This document shows, one piece after another, positions 4,854-12,169 of a stretch of 12,169 nucleotides of DNA. Both the position numbers and the translations under genes were made by a program. The notes under the pieces were generated by a model. That model was not told the DNA's origin, searched no databases, and saw only the letters and a program-made list of their open reading frames with translations. This stretch comes from JAAXQD01 sp035529735. GTDB lineage: Bacteria > Desulfobacterota > Desulfobacteria > Desulfobacterales > UBA11574. Numbering within the stretch: the stretch's first letter is position 1; every line of letters begins with the position of its first letter. Location: the NCBI GenBank assembly GCA_035529735.1, contig DATKWE010000122.1:1-12169 (forward strand). Reading direction: 5' to 3'.

Positions 4854-6434
4854 ATGCAGATAACATTTTACGGGGCCGTACGGGAAGTTACCGGTTCTAT
4901 GCACCTTTTGGAAACCGGGAAAGACCGCATACTGATGGACTGCGGATTGTTCCAGGGACACCGGAAAGAGACCGACCAAAAAAACAGAACCCTCCCCTTT
5001 GACGCCCAGACCATCACCAATGTGGTACTTTCACACGCGCACATCGACCATTCCGGCCGCATCCCTTTGCTGACGAAAAACAATTTTCCCGGTCGAATCG
5101 TCTGTACCCGGGCCACCAGAGATGCCTGTAAATATCTCTTATTGGATTCAGCGCACATACAGGAATCCGACGCAGATTACCTGAATTACAAAGCCGTTCG
5201 ATCCTTTTTAGCGGAAATGAAAACTTCCGGGTCAAAAAAGAACATTTCAAAAAGAGATCTGAACGACATTAAAAAGCAACTGAAAAAGGGCGGGCATCAA
5301 ATCGACACTGAAAAAATTGACGAACTTATCCGGAAATACCCTATCGAAGCGGTTGTCCCGCTCTACAGCACGGAAGATGCGGAAGATGCCCTCGAGTCTT
5401 TTGAAGGATACCCCTACCGCGGCACAGCGACCATCGGAAAAGATGCAACCTGCACGTTTTACGAAGCCGGTCATATTTTGGGATCGGCTCTATCCATGAT
5501 CAAGGTCCGAAATAACGGCCGGTGGTACACCGTTTGTTACACCGGCGACATCGGCAGATTCAACAAACCGATCATTAAGGACCCTGCGCTTCATTTCGAG
5601 GCAACCGACCAAGACATCGATTTTATGATCATGGAAAGTACGTATGGCAACCGCTTTCATGAACCGATCAAGGATCTGAAACAAGGATTAAAAAAAATTC
5701 TCAACGAAGCAATTGAACGGGGCGGTTCGATCATTATTCCTGCGTTTGCCTATGGCCGCACCCAGGAACTGTTATACGTACTTCATGAACTGTATAACGA
5801 CAAGGAGGTCCCTCCAATTCCGGTATTTGTGGACAGCCCTCTGGCGACCAACATTACCCGGGTTTTTGCTGAACACCCTGAAGTGTATGACCTCGAAACC
5901 CATGAAACATTTTTACAAAAAGGGCACAACCCGTTCTATTTTGACCAGGTTCATTTTGTCGGTTCGGTGGAAGAATCGATGGCCCTCAACCGGGAAGAAA
6001 AACCCCATATTGTCATTTCGGCATCGGGCATGTGTGAAGCCGGCCGTGTCCTTCATCACCTGCGTCATAAAATCCACAACCGCCGTCATACCATCCTCAT
6101 CGTCGGCTATATGGCACAAAATACCCTGGGGCGTCGGATTCTCGAACAGGGCCTGGCCTATGAGGAAGCCGGCCGAAAGGGACCACCGCCGATGCTGAAA
6201 TTTCTAAATAAAATTTATCCGTTGAAAGCCCGGGTCAGGCAACTGGGGGGATTCAGTGCACATGGCGATAGAGACGAAATGGTCCGTTTTCTTAAGACAT
6301 CAAACTTGCGTGTTAAAAAAATTGCCGTTGTCCACGGCGAAGAAGACCAGTCGATTGCATTTGCACAGCATTTGCAAAATGAAGGCTTTTCGGCATTTGT
6401 CCCCAACCCCGGTGAAACGGTTCGGATAGACTAA
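4854..6434 (+). CDS. Beta-CASP metallo-beta-lactamase ribonuclease (COG1236-like)
   Basis: This 526-residue protein has the full set of catalytic motifs. They are HAHIDH (residues 61-66, zinc site), H207 in EAGHILGSAL, D232 in YTGDIGR, the beta-CASP region starting with MESTYGNR (E261), SASGMCEAGRVLHH (389-402) and GGFSAHGDRDE (465-475, H470). Such enzymes, related to CPSF-73 and RNase J, use two zinc ions to cut RNA as endo- and/or 5' exonucleases in the cytoplasm. Between the HxHxDH motif and H207 there is a lysine-rich stretch (about 120-165) that short homologues lack. AGGAAGGA (4837-4844) nine bases before the ATG fixes the start. The next gene begins 3 bp after its stop, so they are probably co-transcribed. 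The family is certain, the RNA substrate unknown. Confidence 0.93.
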   Translation: MQITFYGAVREVTGSMHLLETGKDRILMDCGLFQGHRKETDQKNRTLPFDAQTITNVVLSHAHIDHSGRIPLLTKNNFPGRIVCTRATRDACKYLLLDSAHIQESDADYLNYKAVRSFLAEMKTSGSKKNISKRDLNDIKKQLKKGGHQIDTEKIDELIRKYPIEAVVPLYSTEDAEDALESFEGYPYRGTATIGKDATCTFYEAGHILGSALSMIKVRNNGRWYTVCYTGDIGRFNKPIIKDPALHFEATDQDIDFMIMESTYGNRFHEPIKDLKQGLKKILNEAIERGGSIIIPAFAYGRTQELLYVLHELYNDKEVPPIPVFVDSPLATNITRVFAEHPEVYDLETHETFLQKGHNPFYFDQVHFVGSVEESMALNREEKPHIVISASGMCEAGRVLHHLRHKIHNRRHTILIVGYMAQNTLGRRILEQGLAYEEAGRKGPPPMLKFLNKIYPLKARVRQLGGFSAHGDRDEMVRFLKTSNLRVKKIAVVHGEEDQSIAFAQHLQNEGFSAFVPNPGETVRID

Positions 6435-6437
6435 AGC

Positions 6438-7370
6438 GTGATCGACCCTACGCCCCAAAATCAGGAACTTTCTCTTTCTGCAGGCATTTTTTCGGTATGT
6501 CTGTGCATCCTTTTCGGTGCGAATGCCGTTGCGATAAAAATCAGTCTTTCAGGTTTAGGGGTTTTTACCACCGCCGGCCTCCGTTTTAGTCTCGCCTCCG
6601 TAGCAATTTTTTTATGGGCCCTGATGACCGGGAGATCTTTTAATATCAGAGCGGGCCAGTTTCAGAAATTGCTGATTATCTCCATGCTGTTTACCGTGCA
6701 GCTGTCACTTTTTTATCTTGGACTCAGCAAAAGCAACGCTTCCCGAGGGACCTTGCTGGTCAATTTTCAACCCTTTATTACACTGTTTCTGGCACATTAT
6801 TTCATTCCCGGAGATCAGATTACCCGAAGGAAAATCTTTGGCATCCTGCTGGGTTTCACCGGGGTGGCCTTCGTGTTTTTAGAAAAAAAGGGGATCACAA
6901 CCGATTTTAAAGCCGGGGATCTCATGATTCTTTTGGCAGCTTTTCTCTGGTCATGCAGCGCGGTTTATACCAAACGGGTCATACACGCTTTTAAGCCGTT
7001 TCACATTGTACTTTACCCCATGATATTTTCGGTCCCTTTCTTTTTTCTCGAGGGGTTTCTTTGGGACCCGATGATGATCGCCCATGTTGACGCAAATGTT
7101 TTGTGCGCGCTGTTGTACCAGGGGCTCGTGACAGCTTCTTTCTGTTTCGTCGCCTGGATGACTTTGCTCCAAAAGTACGGAGCGGTAGCGCTTCATTCTT
7201 TTATTTTCATCATGCCGGTTTCGGGTGTCGTCCTGGGAGGTCTGATGCTGGGAGAACCCATAACCGCCAATATTCTTATTGCCTTGCTGTTGATTGTGTC
7301 AGGCATACTGTTGATTCACTTCAAGCAAAAAAAGACGGTGCCGTTGTTTCCCATCGGAAGGAACTTATAA
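6438..7370 (+). CDS. EamA/DMT-superfamily exporter
   Basis: This 310-residue integral membrane protein consists of two EamA repeats (about residues 15-148 and 160-295), together about ten hydrophobic segments. Typical markers are LFGANAVAIK (25-34), LRFSLASVAIFLWAL (48-62) in the first half and FIMPVSGVVLGGLMLGE (257-273) in the second. Members export metabolites such as amino acids or nucleobases; the substrate cannot be read from the sequence. The start is a GTG three bases after the stop of the RNase gene. There is no good Shine-Dalgarno sequence, so translation probably depends on coupling to the upstream gene. No in-frame ATG occurs before the middle of the first repeat, which supports the GTG. 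Confidence 0.9.
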   Translation: MIDPTPQNQELSLSAGIFSVCLCILFGANAVAIKISLSGLGVFTTAGLRFSLASVAIFLWALMTGRSFNIRAGQFQKLLIISMLFTVQLSLFYLGLSKSNASRGTLLVNFQPFITLFLAHYFIPGDQITRRKIFGILLGFTGVAFVFLEKKGITTDFKAGDLMILLAAFLWSCSAVYTKRVIHAFKPFHIVLYPMIFSVPFFFLEGFLWDPMMIAHVDANVLCALLYQGLVTASFCFVAWMTLLQKYGAVALHSFIFIMPVSGVVLGGLMLGEPITANILIALLLIVSGILLIHFKQKKTVPLFPIGRNL

Positions 7371-7382
7371 CCCGAACGTTTC

Positions 7383-8081
7383 ATGAAAAACATCAAAAAA
7401 AAATTAAAACAACTTGCGCGCAGCGAGACGGCAGAGATCCTGAAAAAATTTTTCAAGACCGGCCCCGGTGAATATGGTGAGGGCGATATTTTCATCGGTG
7501 TCAGAGTTCCCGACCTCAGGAAACTGGCCAAAGAGTTTCAAGATATAACCACCTCGGAAGTCAGGGCGTTACTCGCGTCTTCAATCCATGAGGAAAGGCT
7601 TCTTGCACTGCTGATTCTGGTTCGCAACTATGCAAGTGGCGATGAAATCACAAAAAAGAAAATATACGCGCTATACCTTGAAAACACGCCATTCATAAAC
7701 AGTTGGGATCTGGTCGACGGGTCCGCGCATCATATTGTGGGCGCCTTCCTCATGGGCAAAAACAAGGCTTCCCTTTACAGACTCGCAAAATCTGAAAATT
7801 TGTGGGAGCGGCGGATTGCGATCATATCGACGTTTCATTTTATCAAGCACGATCAATACCAAGAGACCTTGAAAATTGCTAAAATCCTGCTGACGGACCC
7901 GGAGGACTTGATTCATAAGGCCGTGGGGTGGATGCTCCGGGAGATCGGGAAAAGGGATAGGGTCACCGAGGAGACATTTCTGAAAAAACATTATATGAAA
8001 ATGCCCCGAACCATGTTGCGGTATGCCATTGAAAAATTTCCCGAGCCAAAAAGACAAAGATATTTAAAAGGAAACATCTGA
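7383..8081 (+). CDS. AlkD-like DNA alkylation repair protein (HEAT-like glycosylase fold)
   Basis: This 232-residue, all-helical protein belongs to the AlkC/AlkD DNA alkylation repair family. Seen: GVRVPDLRKLAK (39-50), NSWDLVDGSAHHIVG (106-120), LWERRIAIIST (140-150) and KAVGWMLREIGKR (179-191). W108, D112 and W183 correspond in spacing to W109, D113 and W187 of Bacillus cereus AlkD, the residues that hold the damaged base and catalyse its release. An active glycosylase for N3- and N7-alkylpurines, including bulky ones, is therefore likely. It starts 12 bp after the EamA gene. The only purine-rich site (AAGGAA, 7358-7363) is about 19 bases away, so initiation is weak or coupled. It ends the RNase-EamA-AlkD group; no clear terminator is seen after 8081. 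Confidence 0.92.
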   Translation: MKNIKKKLKQLARSETAEILKKFFKTGPGEYGEGDIFIGVRVPDLRKLAKEFQDITTSEVRALLASSIHEERLLALLILVRNYASGDEITKKKIYALYLENTPFINSWDLVDGSAHHIVGAFLMGKNKASLYRLAKSENLWERRIAIISTFHFIKHDQYQETLKIAKILLTDPEDLIHKAVGWMLREIGKRDRVTEETFLKKHYMKMPRTMLRYAIEKFPEPKRQRYLKGNI

Positions 8082-8130
8082 TAAACGCTTAAACCCAAAA
8101 AATGAGCGCAAACAAAATCGAGAAAATTGG

Positions 8131-8159
8131 TTGATATCTAGCGCTTAAGAATGTATAAA
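8131..8159 (+). promoter_or_regulatory. Sigma-70-type promoter upstream of the zinc-ribbon gene
   Basis: TTGATA (8131-8136), a 17-base spacer and TATAAA (8154-8159), followed by A/T-rich sequence, lie about 108 bases upstream of the small gene at 8268. Each hexamer matches consensus at five of six positions. Confidence 0.45.
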
Positions 8160-8267
8160 TTAAAAATAAAAGTAAGATATTCGCCCTTTGAGAAATAATT
8201 TATAAACCTAAAAAACCTGTGACAACTTTCAGCGTTAAAGGACTTAATATGTAAAAAGGAGGATGCT

Positions 8268-8432
8268 ATGCCGACATACGAATTCATTTGTGAAAAATGT
8301 AAGAAGCCCTTTACACTGATTATGAAAATTTCGGAATATGAAAAGAAAAAGTTTCAATGTCCGAAATGCAAAAGCCGTAAAGTTAAACAGCAGATCACTT
8401 CTTTTCAAACGATTACCTCCAGCAAGAGTTAA
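8268..8432 (+). CDS. FmdB-family zinc-ribbon small protein
   Basis: This 54-residue protein starts at an ATG with a strong AAGGAGG (8256-8262) five bases upstream. The beginning MPTYEFICEKC is the classic start of the FmdB/CxxC_CxxC regulatory family. Two CxxC pairs, C8/C11 and C31/C34 (CPKC), would bind one zinc ion. The C-terminal tail is lysine- and serine-rich. The family was named after a putative regulator next to formamidase/amidase genes; its molecular role is not established. Most members are 60-110 residues long, so this is a short one, ending soon after the ribbon. It has its own putative promoter and faces the convergent recD2 gene; the 158 bases between them hold no clear terminator. 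Confidence 0.85.
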   Translation: MPTYEFICEKCKKPFTLIMKISEYEKKKFQCPKCKSRKVKQQITSFQTITSSKS

Positions 8433-8590
8433 CGCGAAAAAATCAAGCTTCACAACACCGGTTAAGCGCACAACACGCCATAGGATGAGGTTGCGCAAAA
8501 GTTTGGATGTGAAACCTGAGTCATAACATGGATTAAATCCCTTCACCTTCGGGCGCGTGAGACGTCCGATCAACAGTAAAACGCGAAGTT

Positions 8591-10762
8591 TCAATTCAAT
8601 CGATGTTTTAGGTAGGTAAAACGTTTTTGGGTTTTATCGTTATTGACGCCCATGGCAAGGGCTTTCCGGGTGCCGACCATTACCACCAAATTTCGACCTC
8701 TTGTTACGGCCGTATAGATCAGGTTTCGCTGCAGAAGGACATAATGCTGGGTTAGCACAGGGATCACCACGGCCGGATATTCCGAGCCCTGTGACTTGTG
8801 CACGGAGATGGCATAGGCCAGGACCAATTCATCCAGATCGGAAAACTGGTAAATAACATCCCGTCCGTCAAACGTTACCGTAATTTCATAATCATCCTGT
8901 CGCATGTCGGCAATCCTGCCGATGTCGCCGTTGAACACCTCTTTGTCATAATTGTTTCTGATCTGCATGACTTTATCGTTGACCTTAAAATTCCGATTTC
9001 CCCGTGTGATCGTCTCCTGAGAAGGGTTAAGGCTTTCTTGGAGGGCCATATTGAGGTTCTCGGATCCTACGACACCCTTGTGCATGGGTGTCAACACCTG
9101 AATGTCGTCCACCGGATCCAAATCGAAACGTCTGGGGATGCGTGTCTTTGTCAGTTCCAGTATTATCTCCAGAACCTTTTCAGGATCTTCCTGCTGGATG
9201 AAATAAAAATCATTGCCCGGCTCATGGGTTTCAAATGTGGGAAGAATTCCCCTGTTGATGTTATGGGCATTGACAACGATCCGGCTTTCCTGGGCCTGGC
9301 GGAAGATTTCGGTCAGTTCCACCACCGGAATCGTGCCGGAGGCGATAATATCATTGAGGACATTCCCGGCCCCAACCGATGGCAGTTGGTTGACATCGCC
9401 CACGAGGACAACCGTGGCAAAGGTTGGAATCGCTTTTAGCAAATGGTGCATCAGGATGGTATCGATCATGGAGACTTCGTCCAGGATGATCAGATCGCAG
9501 TTGAGGGGTTTTTCCTCGTTTTTTTGAAACCCCCCTTGGGTAAAACTATATTCCAACAGACGATGGATGGTCTTGGCTTCATGACCCGAGGTTTCACTCA
9601 TCCGTTTTGCGGCTCTCCCCGTAGGCGCCGCCAGCAGCGTCCGCACGCCGAGCTTGGAAAAAATTTTTAATACTGCATTGATAATTGTGGTTTTTCCGGT
9701 GCCCGGTCCGCCGGTAATGACTATAATCTTGTTTTCCAGCGCGCATTGTATCGCCTTGGCCTGATTTTCTGCCAGGGTAATGTCGAGTTGTCCCTGGACC
9801 CAACGGAGTGCGTTTTCGCCGGTGAGGTTCCGGATGGATTTTGGAGCGGTTGACAGCGTCTTTAATCGCTGGGCGATGCTGGTTTCACAGAGATGAAACC
9901 TGGCCAGATACACGCCTTTGTTGTTGGCCTTAAATTCGTCGATCCTTTCATTGATATCTTCAATAATTATCCTTTTATTCATGGCAAGGCTGCCGAGGGC
10001 ATCCACCACAACATCCTTTTCAACACCGAGAATTTCCCGGCTCTTTTTCACCAGAGATTCATACGGGTAAAAAACATGGCCCTCGTCGGAAAGGTGGTCG
10101 AGAACATAAATTATACCGGCTTCAACCCGTAAGGGTGAAGTTTTTGGGACCCCGAGCTTTTCGGCAATACCATCGGCAATCACAAACCCGATTCCAAAAA
10201 TATCCCCTGCCAGGCGGTAGGGGTTTTCTTTTACCACGGCAACGGATCGATTCCCATACTGCTTAAATATTTTTGTGGCATATCCGGAACTGACCCCGTA
10301 GGACTGCAAAAACAGCATGACATTGCGAATCTCTTTTTGTTCATCCCATGCCTGTTGAATCATGGTGATGCGTTTCTCGCCGATACCTTCGACCAGGGTC
10401 AGTTTTTCGATGTCGTTTCCGATGACATCCAGGGTTTTTTCTCCGAATTTTTTGACAATTCGGCCGGCCATTTTGGGGCCAAGCCCTTTGATAAGACCGG
10501 ATCCCAGATATCTTTCAATCCCAAAAACGGTTGCCGGAACCGTTGTTTCGTATTCCATCACCTTAAACTGCTCACCGAACTTGGGATGATGGACCCATTC
10601 ACCTTTCAAGTTCAGCGTTTCGCCGGGGGCCGGTGACATCAAATACCCCACTACGGTGACCAAATCCTGCCGCCCGCAAACCTTAACCCTGGCAATGGTA
10701 TAACCGTTTTCCTCGTTGGTGTAAGTAATTCTCTCAATTTGTCCCGAAAGCTCTGACAGCAT
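8591..10762 (-). CDS. recD2: RecD2-type ATP-dependent 5'-3' DNA helicase
   Basis: This protein of about 723 residues belongs to the RecD-like superfamily 1B helicases that work without RecBC. In order, counting from the ATG at 10765: an N-terminal OB-like region (1-75), helix-hairpin-helix elements (LIKGLGPKMAGRI, 91-103; VEGIGEKRI, 125-133), Walker A GGPGTGKTT (352-360), DEVSM Walker B (429-433), GDVNQLPSVGAG (456-467), LTEIFRQ (484-490), HKSQGSEY (656-663) and YTAVTRGR (684-691). It unwinds DNA 5' to 3' and is implicated in replication-fork and mismatch repair. Two adjacent ATGs exist (10765 and 10762). The AAAAAGGGA site fits the second better (five against two bases from GGGA), and translation then starts MLSELSG. 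The site lies right after the stop of trmO, so the two genes are almost certainly co-transcribed and possibly translationally coupled. Confidence 0.95.
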   Translation of the reverse strand: MLSELSGQIERITYTNEENGYTIARVKVCGRQDLVTVVGYLMSPAPGETLNLKGEWVHHPKFGEQFKVMEYETTVPATVFGIERYLGSGLIKGLGPKMAGRIVKKFGEKTLDVIGNDIEKLTLVEGIGEKRITMIQQAWDEQKEIRNVMLFLQSYGVSSGYATKIFKQYGNRSVAVVKENPYRLAGDIFGIGFVIADGIAEKLGVPKTSPLRVEAGIIYVLDHLSDEGHVFYPYESLVKKSREILGVEKDVVVDALGSLAMNKRIIIEDINERIDEFKANNKGVYLARFHLCETSIAQRLKTLSTAPKSIRNLTGENALRWVQGQLDITLAENQAKAIQCALENKIIVITGGPGTGKTTIINAVLKIFSKLGVRTLLAAPTGRAAKRMSETSGHEAKTIHRLLEYSFTQGGFQKNEEKPLNCDLIILDEVSMIDTILMHHLLKAIPTFATVVLVGDVNQLPSVGAGNVLNDIIASGTIPVVELTEIFRQAQESRIVVNAHNINRGILPTFETHEPGNDFYFIQQEDPEKVLEIILELTKTRIPRRFDLDPVDDIQVLTPMHKGVVGSENLNMALQESLNPSQETITRGNRNFKVNDKVMQIRNNYDKEVFNGDIGRIADMRQDDYEITVTFDGRDVIYQFSDLDELVLAYAISVHKSQGSEYPAVVIPVLTQHYVLLQRNLIYTAVTRGRNLVVMVGTRKALAMGVNNDKTQKRFTYLKHRLN

Positions 10763-10774
10763 CATATTCCCTTT

Positions 10775-11185
10775 TTACACCCAGTCCGGCAATTTTATTT
10801 CGGATGTCAAAGCACGGCTGGGGATGAAACATTTGATGTCGATGACCGGAGAACCGTCGAGGGCATCGATCTTTTCGATAAAAATGGTGGTATCCTTTAT
10901 GGACAGTATTTTACAAATGGATATCGCAATCAGATTGGGCCTCAATGGAGAATGGGTCGCAAATACGCCCCTCAGCGGGTTGTTTTTATCTTTCCTCGGA
11001 TGAACCTGAAGGGTGTTTCTTTTTTCAGGGGTATCGTTTTCATGAAACCAGTAACAGACGGTGATGTGGGAAAAATCATCCAATCCCAGCAGCGCGTCGC
11101 CATATGTTTCAAAAATTTCAATCCGGACATCCCCATTCTCTTTTCTGATGACGCCCACCGGGAAAATATCAAACCGATCGTTCAT
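10775..11185 (-). CDS. trmO: TrmO/TsaA-family tRNA (t6A37) N6-methyltransferase
   Basis: This 136-residue protein is of the TsaA (UPF0066) family. Seen: PVGVIR at 9-14, LGLDDFSHITVCYWFHEND (33-51), VHPRKD (61-66), the signature GVFATHSPLRPNLIAIS (73-89) and LDGSPVIDIK (109-118). TrmO methylates N6 of threonylcarbamoyl-adenosine 37 in tRNA-Thr using S-adenosylmethionine through an unusual beta-barrel fold. The protein resembles the short form lacking the C-terminal domain of E. coli TrmO (235 residues). The signature has THSP where TRSP is more usual. A GTG further upstream (11203) is in frame, but it would overlap the ribosome-binding site AAGGAG (11198-11193), which sits seven bases before the ATG used here. 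It is the first gene of the trmO-recD2 pair. Confidence 0.88.
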   Translation of the reverse strand: MNDRFDIFPVGVIRKENGDVRIEIFETYGDALLGLDDFSHITVCYWFHENDTPEKRNTLQVHPRKDKNNPLRGVFATHSPLRPNLIAISICKILSIKDTTIFIEKIDALDGSPVIDIKCFIPSRALTSEIKLPDWV

Positions 11186-11363
11186 TTTCTTTCTCCTTTT
11201 CACAATTAATTTTCTCAGGTCGTTGGGAATTTTTCAAGATATATCATCCGAGGAATTAGAATCAAGGATTGATCTTTTTTCTCGTTGCTGATAAATGTGT
11301 CGAGTCTTTTCGCTGAATGGAAAGATTATTTTTTGCAGACCTTTATACCATAAGGATGATGAC

Positions 11364-11585
11364 ATGAAATTCTTTATCGCAGAGCAAAACATTGGGGGCG
11401 GTGCCACCAAGGAGCAGGCTGAAAAATTGATCGAGTTGCTGAAAAAAAAAGGCTGGGATGTGGAATACGGAATTAAAAGAAATGTGGCCACCGACGTTTC
11501 TGAATTTGGGCAAGAGGATGGAATTCAAGACGCCTTTTCAAATGATTTTATGCTTTGTTTGTCCGAAATCGAAGGAATAGATTGA
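11364..11585 (+). CDS. Unassigned 73-residue protein, possibly cut by a repeat element
   Basis: I recognise no family. The product is soluble and acidic at its C-terminal end, with an amphipathic helix likely at residues 15-29 (KEQAEKLIELLKKKG) followed by WDVEYGIKR, a plausible small alpha/beta unit. The ATG at 11364 has AAGGA (11352-11356) seven bases upstream; an in-frame ATG at 11295 has no ribosome-binding site. Its TGA stop (11583-11585) is the first triplet of an inverted-repeat element, so the original protein may have been longer and been truncated by that insertion. It is divergent from trmO across a 178-bp gap in which I see no strong promoter. Confidence 0.6.
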   Translation: MKFFIAEQNIGGGATKEQAEKLIELLKKKGWDVEYGIKRNVATDVSEFGQEDGIQDAFSNDFMLCLSEIEGID

Positions 11586-11749
11586 TACCTTTGCAAAACG
11601 CCCCTTTTTGCCCAATTTCTGTGTCAGTCTCAACATTTTGCACGAAGTGAAGCTTTAGCTTTATCCTCGAAATACTCCAAGTATTCCTGTGGTTAAAATT
11701 TTCGCCTTCCTTGAACTTAAACAAAAATGAACATTTTTCAAAGGTATCA
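11583..11749. repeat. 167-bp inverted-repeat element (MITE-like)
   Basis: The ends are 16-bp inverted repeats, TGATACCTTTGCAAAA (11583-11598) and its complement at 11734-11749, with one mismatch; the outer 11 bp are perfect. The interior has no credible gene but does contain a compact hairpin, AATACT (11671-11676) with AGTATT (11680-11685). A frame open on the minus strand across it (11548-11760) spans the whole element and looks spurious. No clear target duplication flanks the ends. From memory, similar sequences recur in genomes of Desulfobacterales, but I could not verify this. It could be a MITE or another dispersed palindromic unit. Confidence 0.6.
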
Positions 11750-11775
11750 GAGTAAAACACGCCATCAGTCGTGTT
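11750..11775 (-). terminator. Weak terminator candidate for the ion-channel gene
   Basis: On the minus strand a 6-bp stem (AACACG/CGTGTT; 11770-11775 with 11756-11761) with an 8-base loop overlaps the channel stop codon and runs into TTTT. The short stem and short T run make it marginal. Confidence 0.3.
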
Positions 11776-12169
11776 CAGCTCGACTTAAAAACTTGCCCAC
11801 CAGCATAGCAACCAGCATCGTCAAATAAAGCTGGCCCATAACGGCAATGAGGATGGTAACAGATTTGGCCAAAGATGAAACCGGTGTGATATCCCCATAT
11901 CCGAGGGTTGTCATCGTAACAAAGCTGAAGTAAAGATAATCGTGAAATCCCTGGGAAGTGCTCCCCGCAAAATTAATCGCTCCACCGCCTATTTGTAAAA
12001 AATAATCCTGCAGTATTGCTACCATGGCCAGCAGAACAGCTCCCAATATACCGATAAGCAGATAGCAGTTGATCGAATTGATTAAAATGGTAACCGTGAC
12101 ATTTTTATGTCTGGCCACATGCCGGATCATGAACACGGTAATGAACACGTTAAAACAAAAAAATGAAAA
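11765..12169 (-). CDS. Potassium channel pore protein (ion channel 2 family), 5' end outside window
   Basis: The frame stays open to the window edge, so the start is missing; 134 C-terminal residues are visible (the GTG at 12148 is probably internal). Visible are a hydrophobic stretch at the edge, a second helix (YLLIGILGAVLLAMVAIL), the pore helix with selectivity filter TMTTLGYGDITP, and a last helix (VTILIAVMGQLYLTMLVAMLVG). TxGYGD is the hallmark K+ selectivity filter, so this is a K+ channel pore domain (Ion_trans_2). No RCK/TrkA-N regulatory domain follows the last helix; the protein ends six residues after KFLS-type sequence. Further transmembrane helices may precede the part seen here. 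Its stop codon is 15 bp from the end of the 11583-11749 repeat. Confidence 0.9.
   Translation of the reverse strand, partial: FSFFCFNVFITVFMIRHVARHKNVTVTILINSINCYLLIGILGAVLLAMVAILQDYFLQIGGGAINFAGSTSQGFHDYLYFSFVTMTTLGYGDITPVSSLAKSVTILIAVMGQLYLTMLVAMLVGKFLSRAEHD

Noticed and set aside
5713..6198. A 161-codon plus-strand frame inside the beta-CASP RNase gene
   Set aside because: It is a shifted frame within a gene whose catalytic motifs lie in the other frame; composition looks random.
8433..8590. Terminator between the convergent zinc-ribbon and recD2 genes
   Set aside because: Only very short complementary stretches and no T tract on either strand were found.
8798..9439. A 213-codon open frame on the plus strand inside recD2
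   Set aside because: It is antisense to a protein with complete helicase motifs and has no recognisable domain or ribosome-binding site.
11548..11760. A 70-codon minus-strand frame between the channel and the small gene
   Set aside because: It spans the whole inverted-repeat element, has no ribosome-binding site, and is best explained as a spurious frame of that repeat.

Overview
The window reads as a piece of chromosome from a strictly or mainly anaerobic member of the Desulfobacterota (Desulfobacterales-like). The grounds are a secreted tetraheme class III cytochrome c3, a free-standing PocR sensory domain, an OleD-type olefin-pathway reductase and dispersed inverted-repeat elements. This placement is inferred from gene content; no rRNA, tRNA or CRISPR array is visible. 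I see no obvious new multi-gene defence or metabolic system. The least ordinary items are two non-coding inverted-repeat elements and three proteins I cannot fully assign.

Layout. Positions 1-825 (+) hold the 3' part of an OleD-like 2-alkyl-3-oxoalkanoate reductase cut by the window edge, followed by a single-domain PocR protein (921-1433, +). A cold-shock protein (1571-1771, -) follows, with a terminator and a structured leader. Next is a 246-bp MITE-like element (2057-2302) with 22-bp terminal inverted repeats and an 8-bp target duplication. It sits against the stop codon of an unassigned four-helix membrane protein (2304-3083, -). Upstream of that gene on the same strand is a secreted tetraheme cytochrome c3 (3448-3945, -).

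From 4215 the plus strand carries a PPC/DUF296 protein, then a tight group behind a good promoter at 4775-4803: a beta-CASP metallo-beta-lactamase RNase (4854-6434), an EamA/DMT exporter (gap 3 bp) and an AlkD-like DNA alkylation repair protein. A 54-residue FmdB-type zinc-ribbon protein (8268-8432) with its own putative promoter follows. Converging on it from the right is a minus-strand pair, trmO (10775-11185) and recD2 (8591-10762), separated by only 12 bp and probably co-transcribed.

The right end has a 73-residue unassigned protein (11364-11585, +). Its stop codon is the first triplet of a second inverted-repeat element (11583-11749). Last comes the C-terminal part of a potassium channel (11765-12169, -) running off the window.

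Functionally the window is housekeeping and accessory mixed: nucleic-acid maintenance (RecD2, AlkD, TrmO, beta-CASP RNase, Csp), anaerobic redox (cytochrome c3 and perhaps the membrane protein), transport (EamA, K+ channel) and lipid/hydrocarbon metabolism (OleD).
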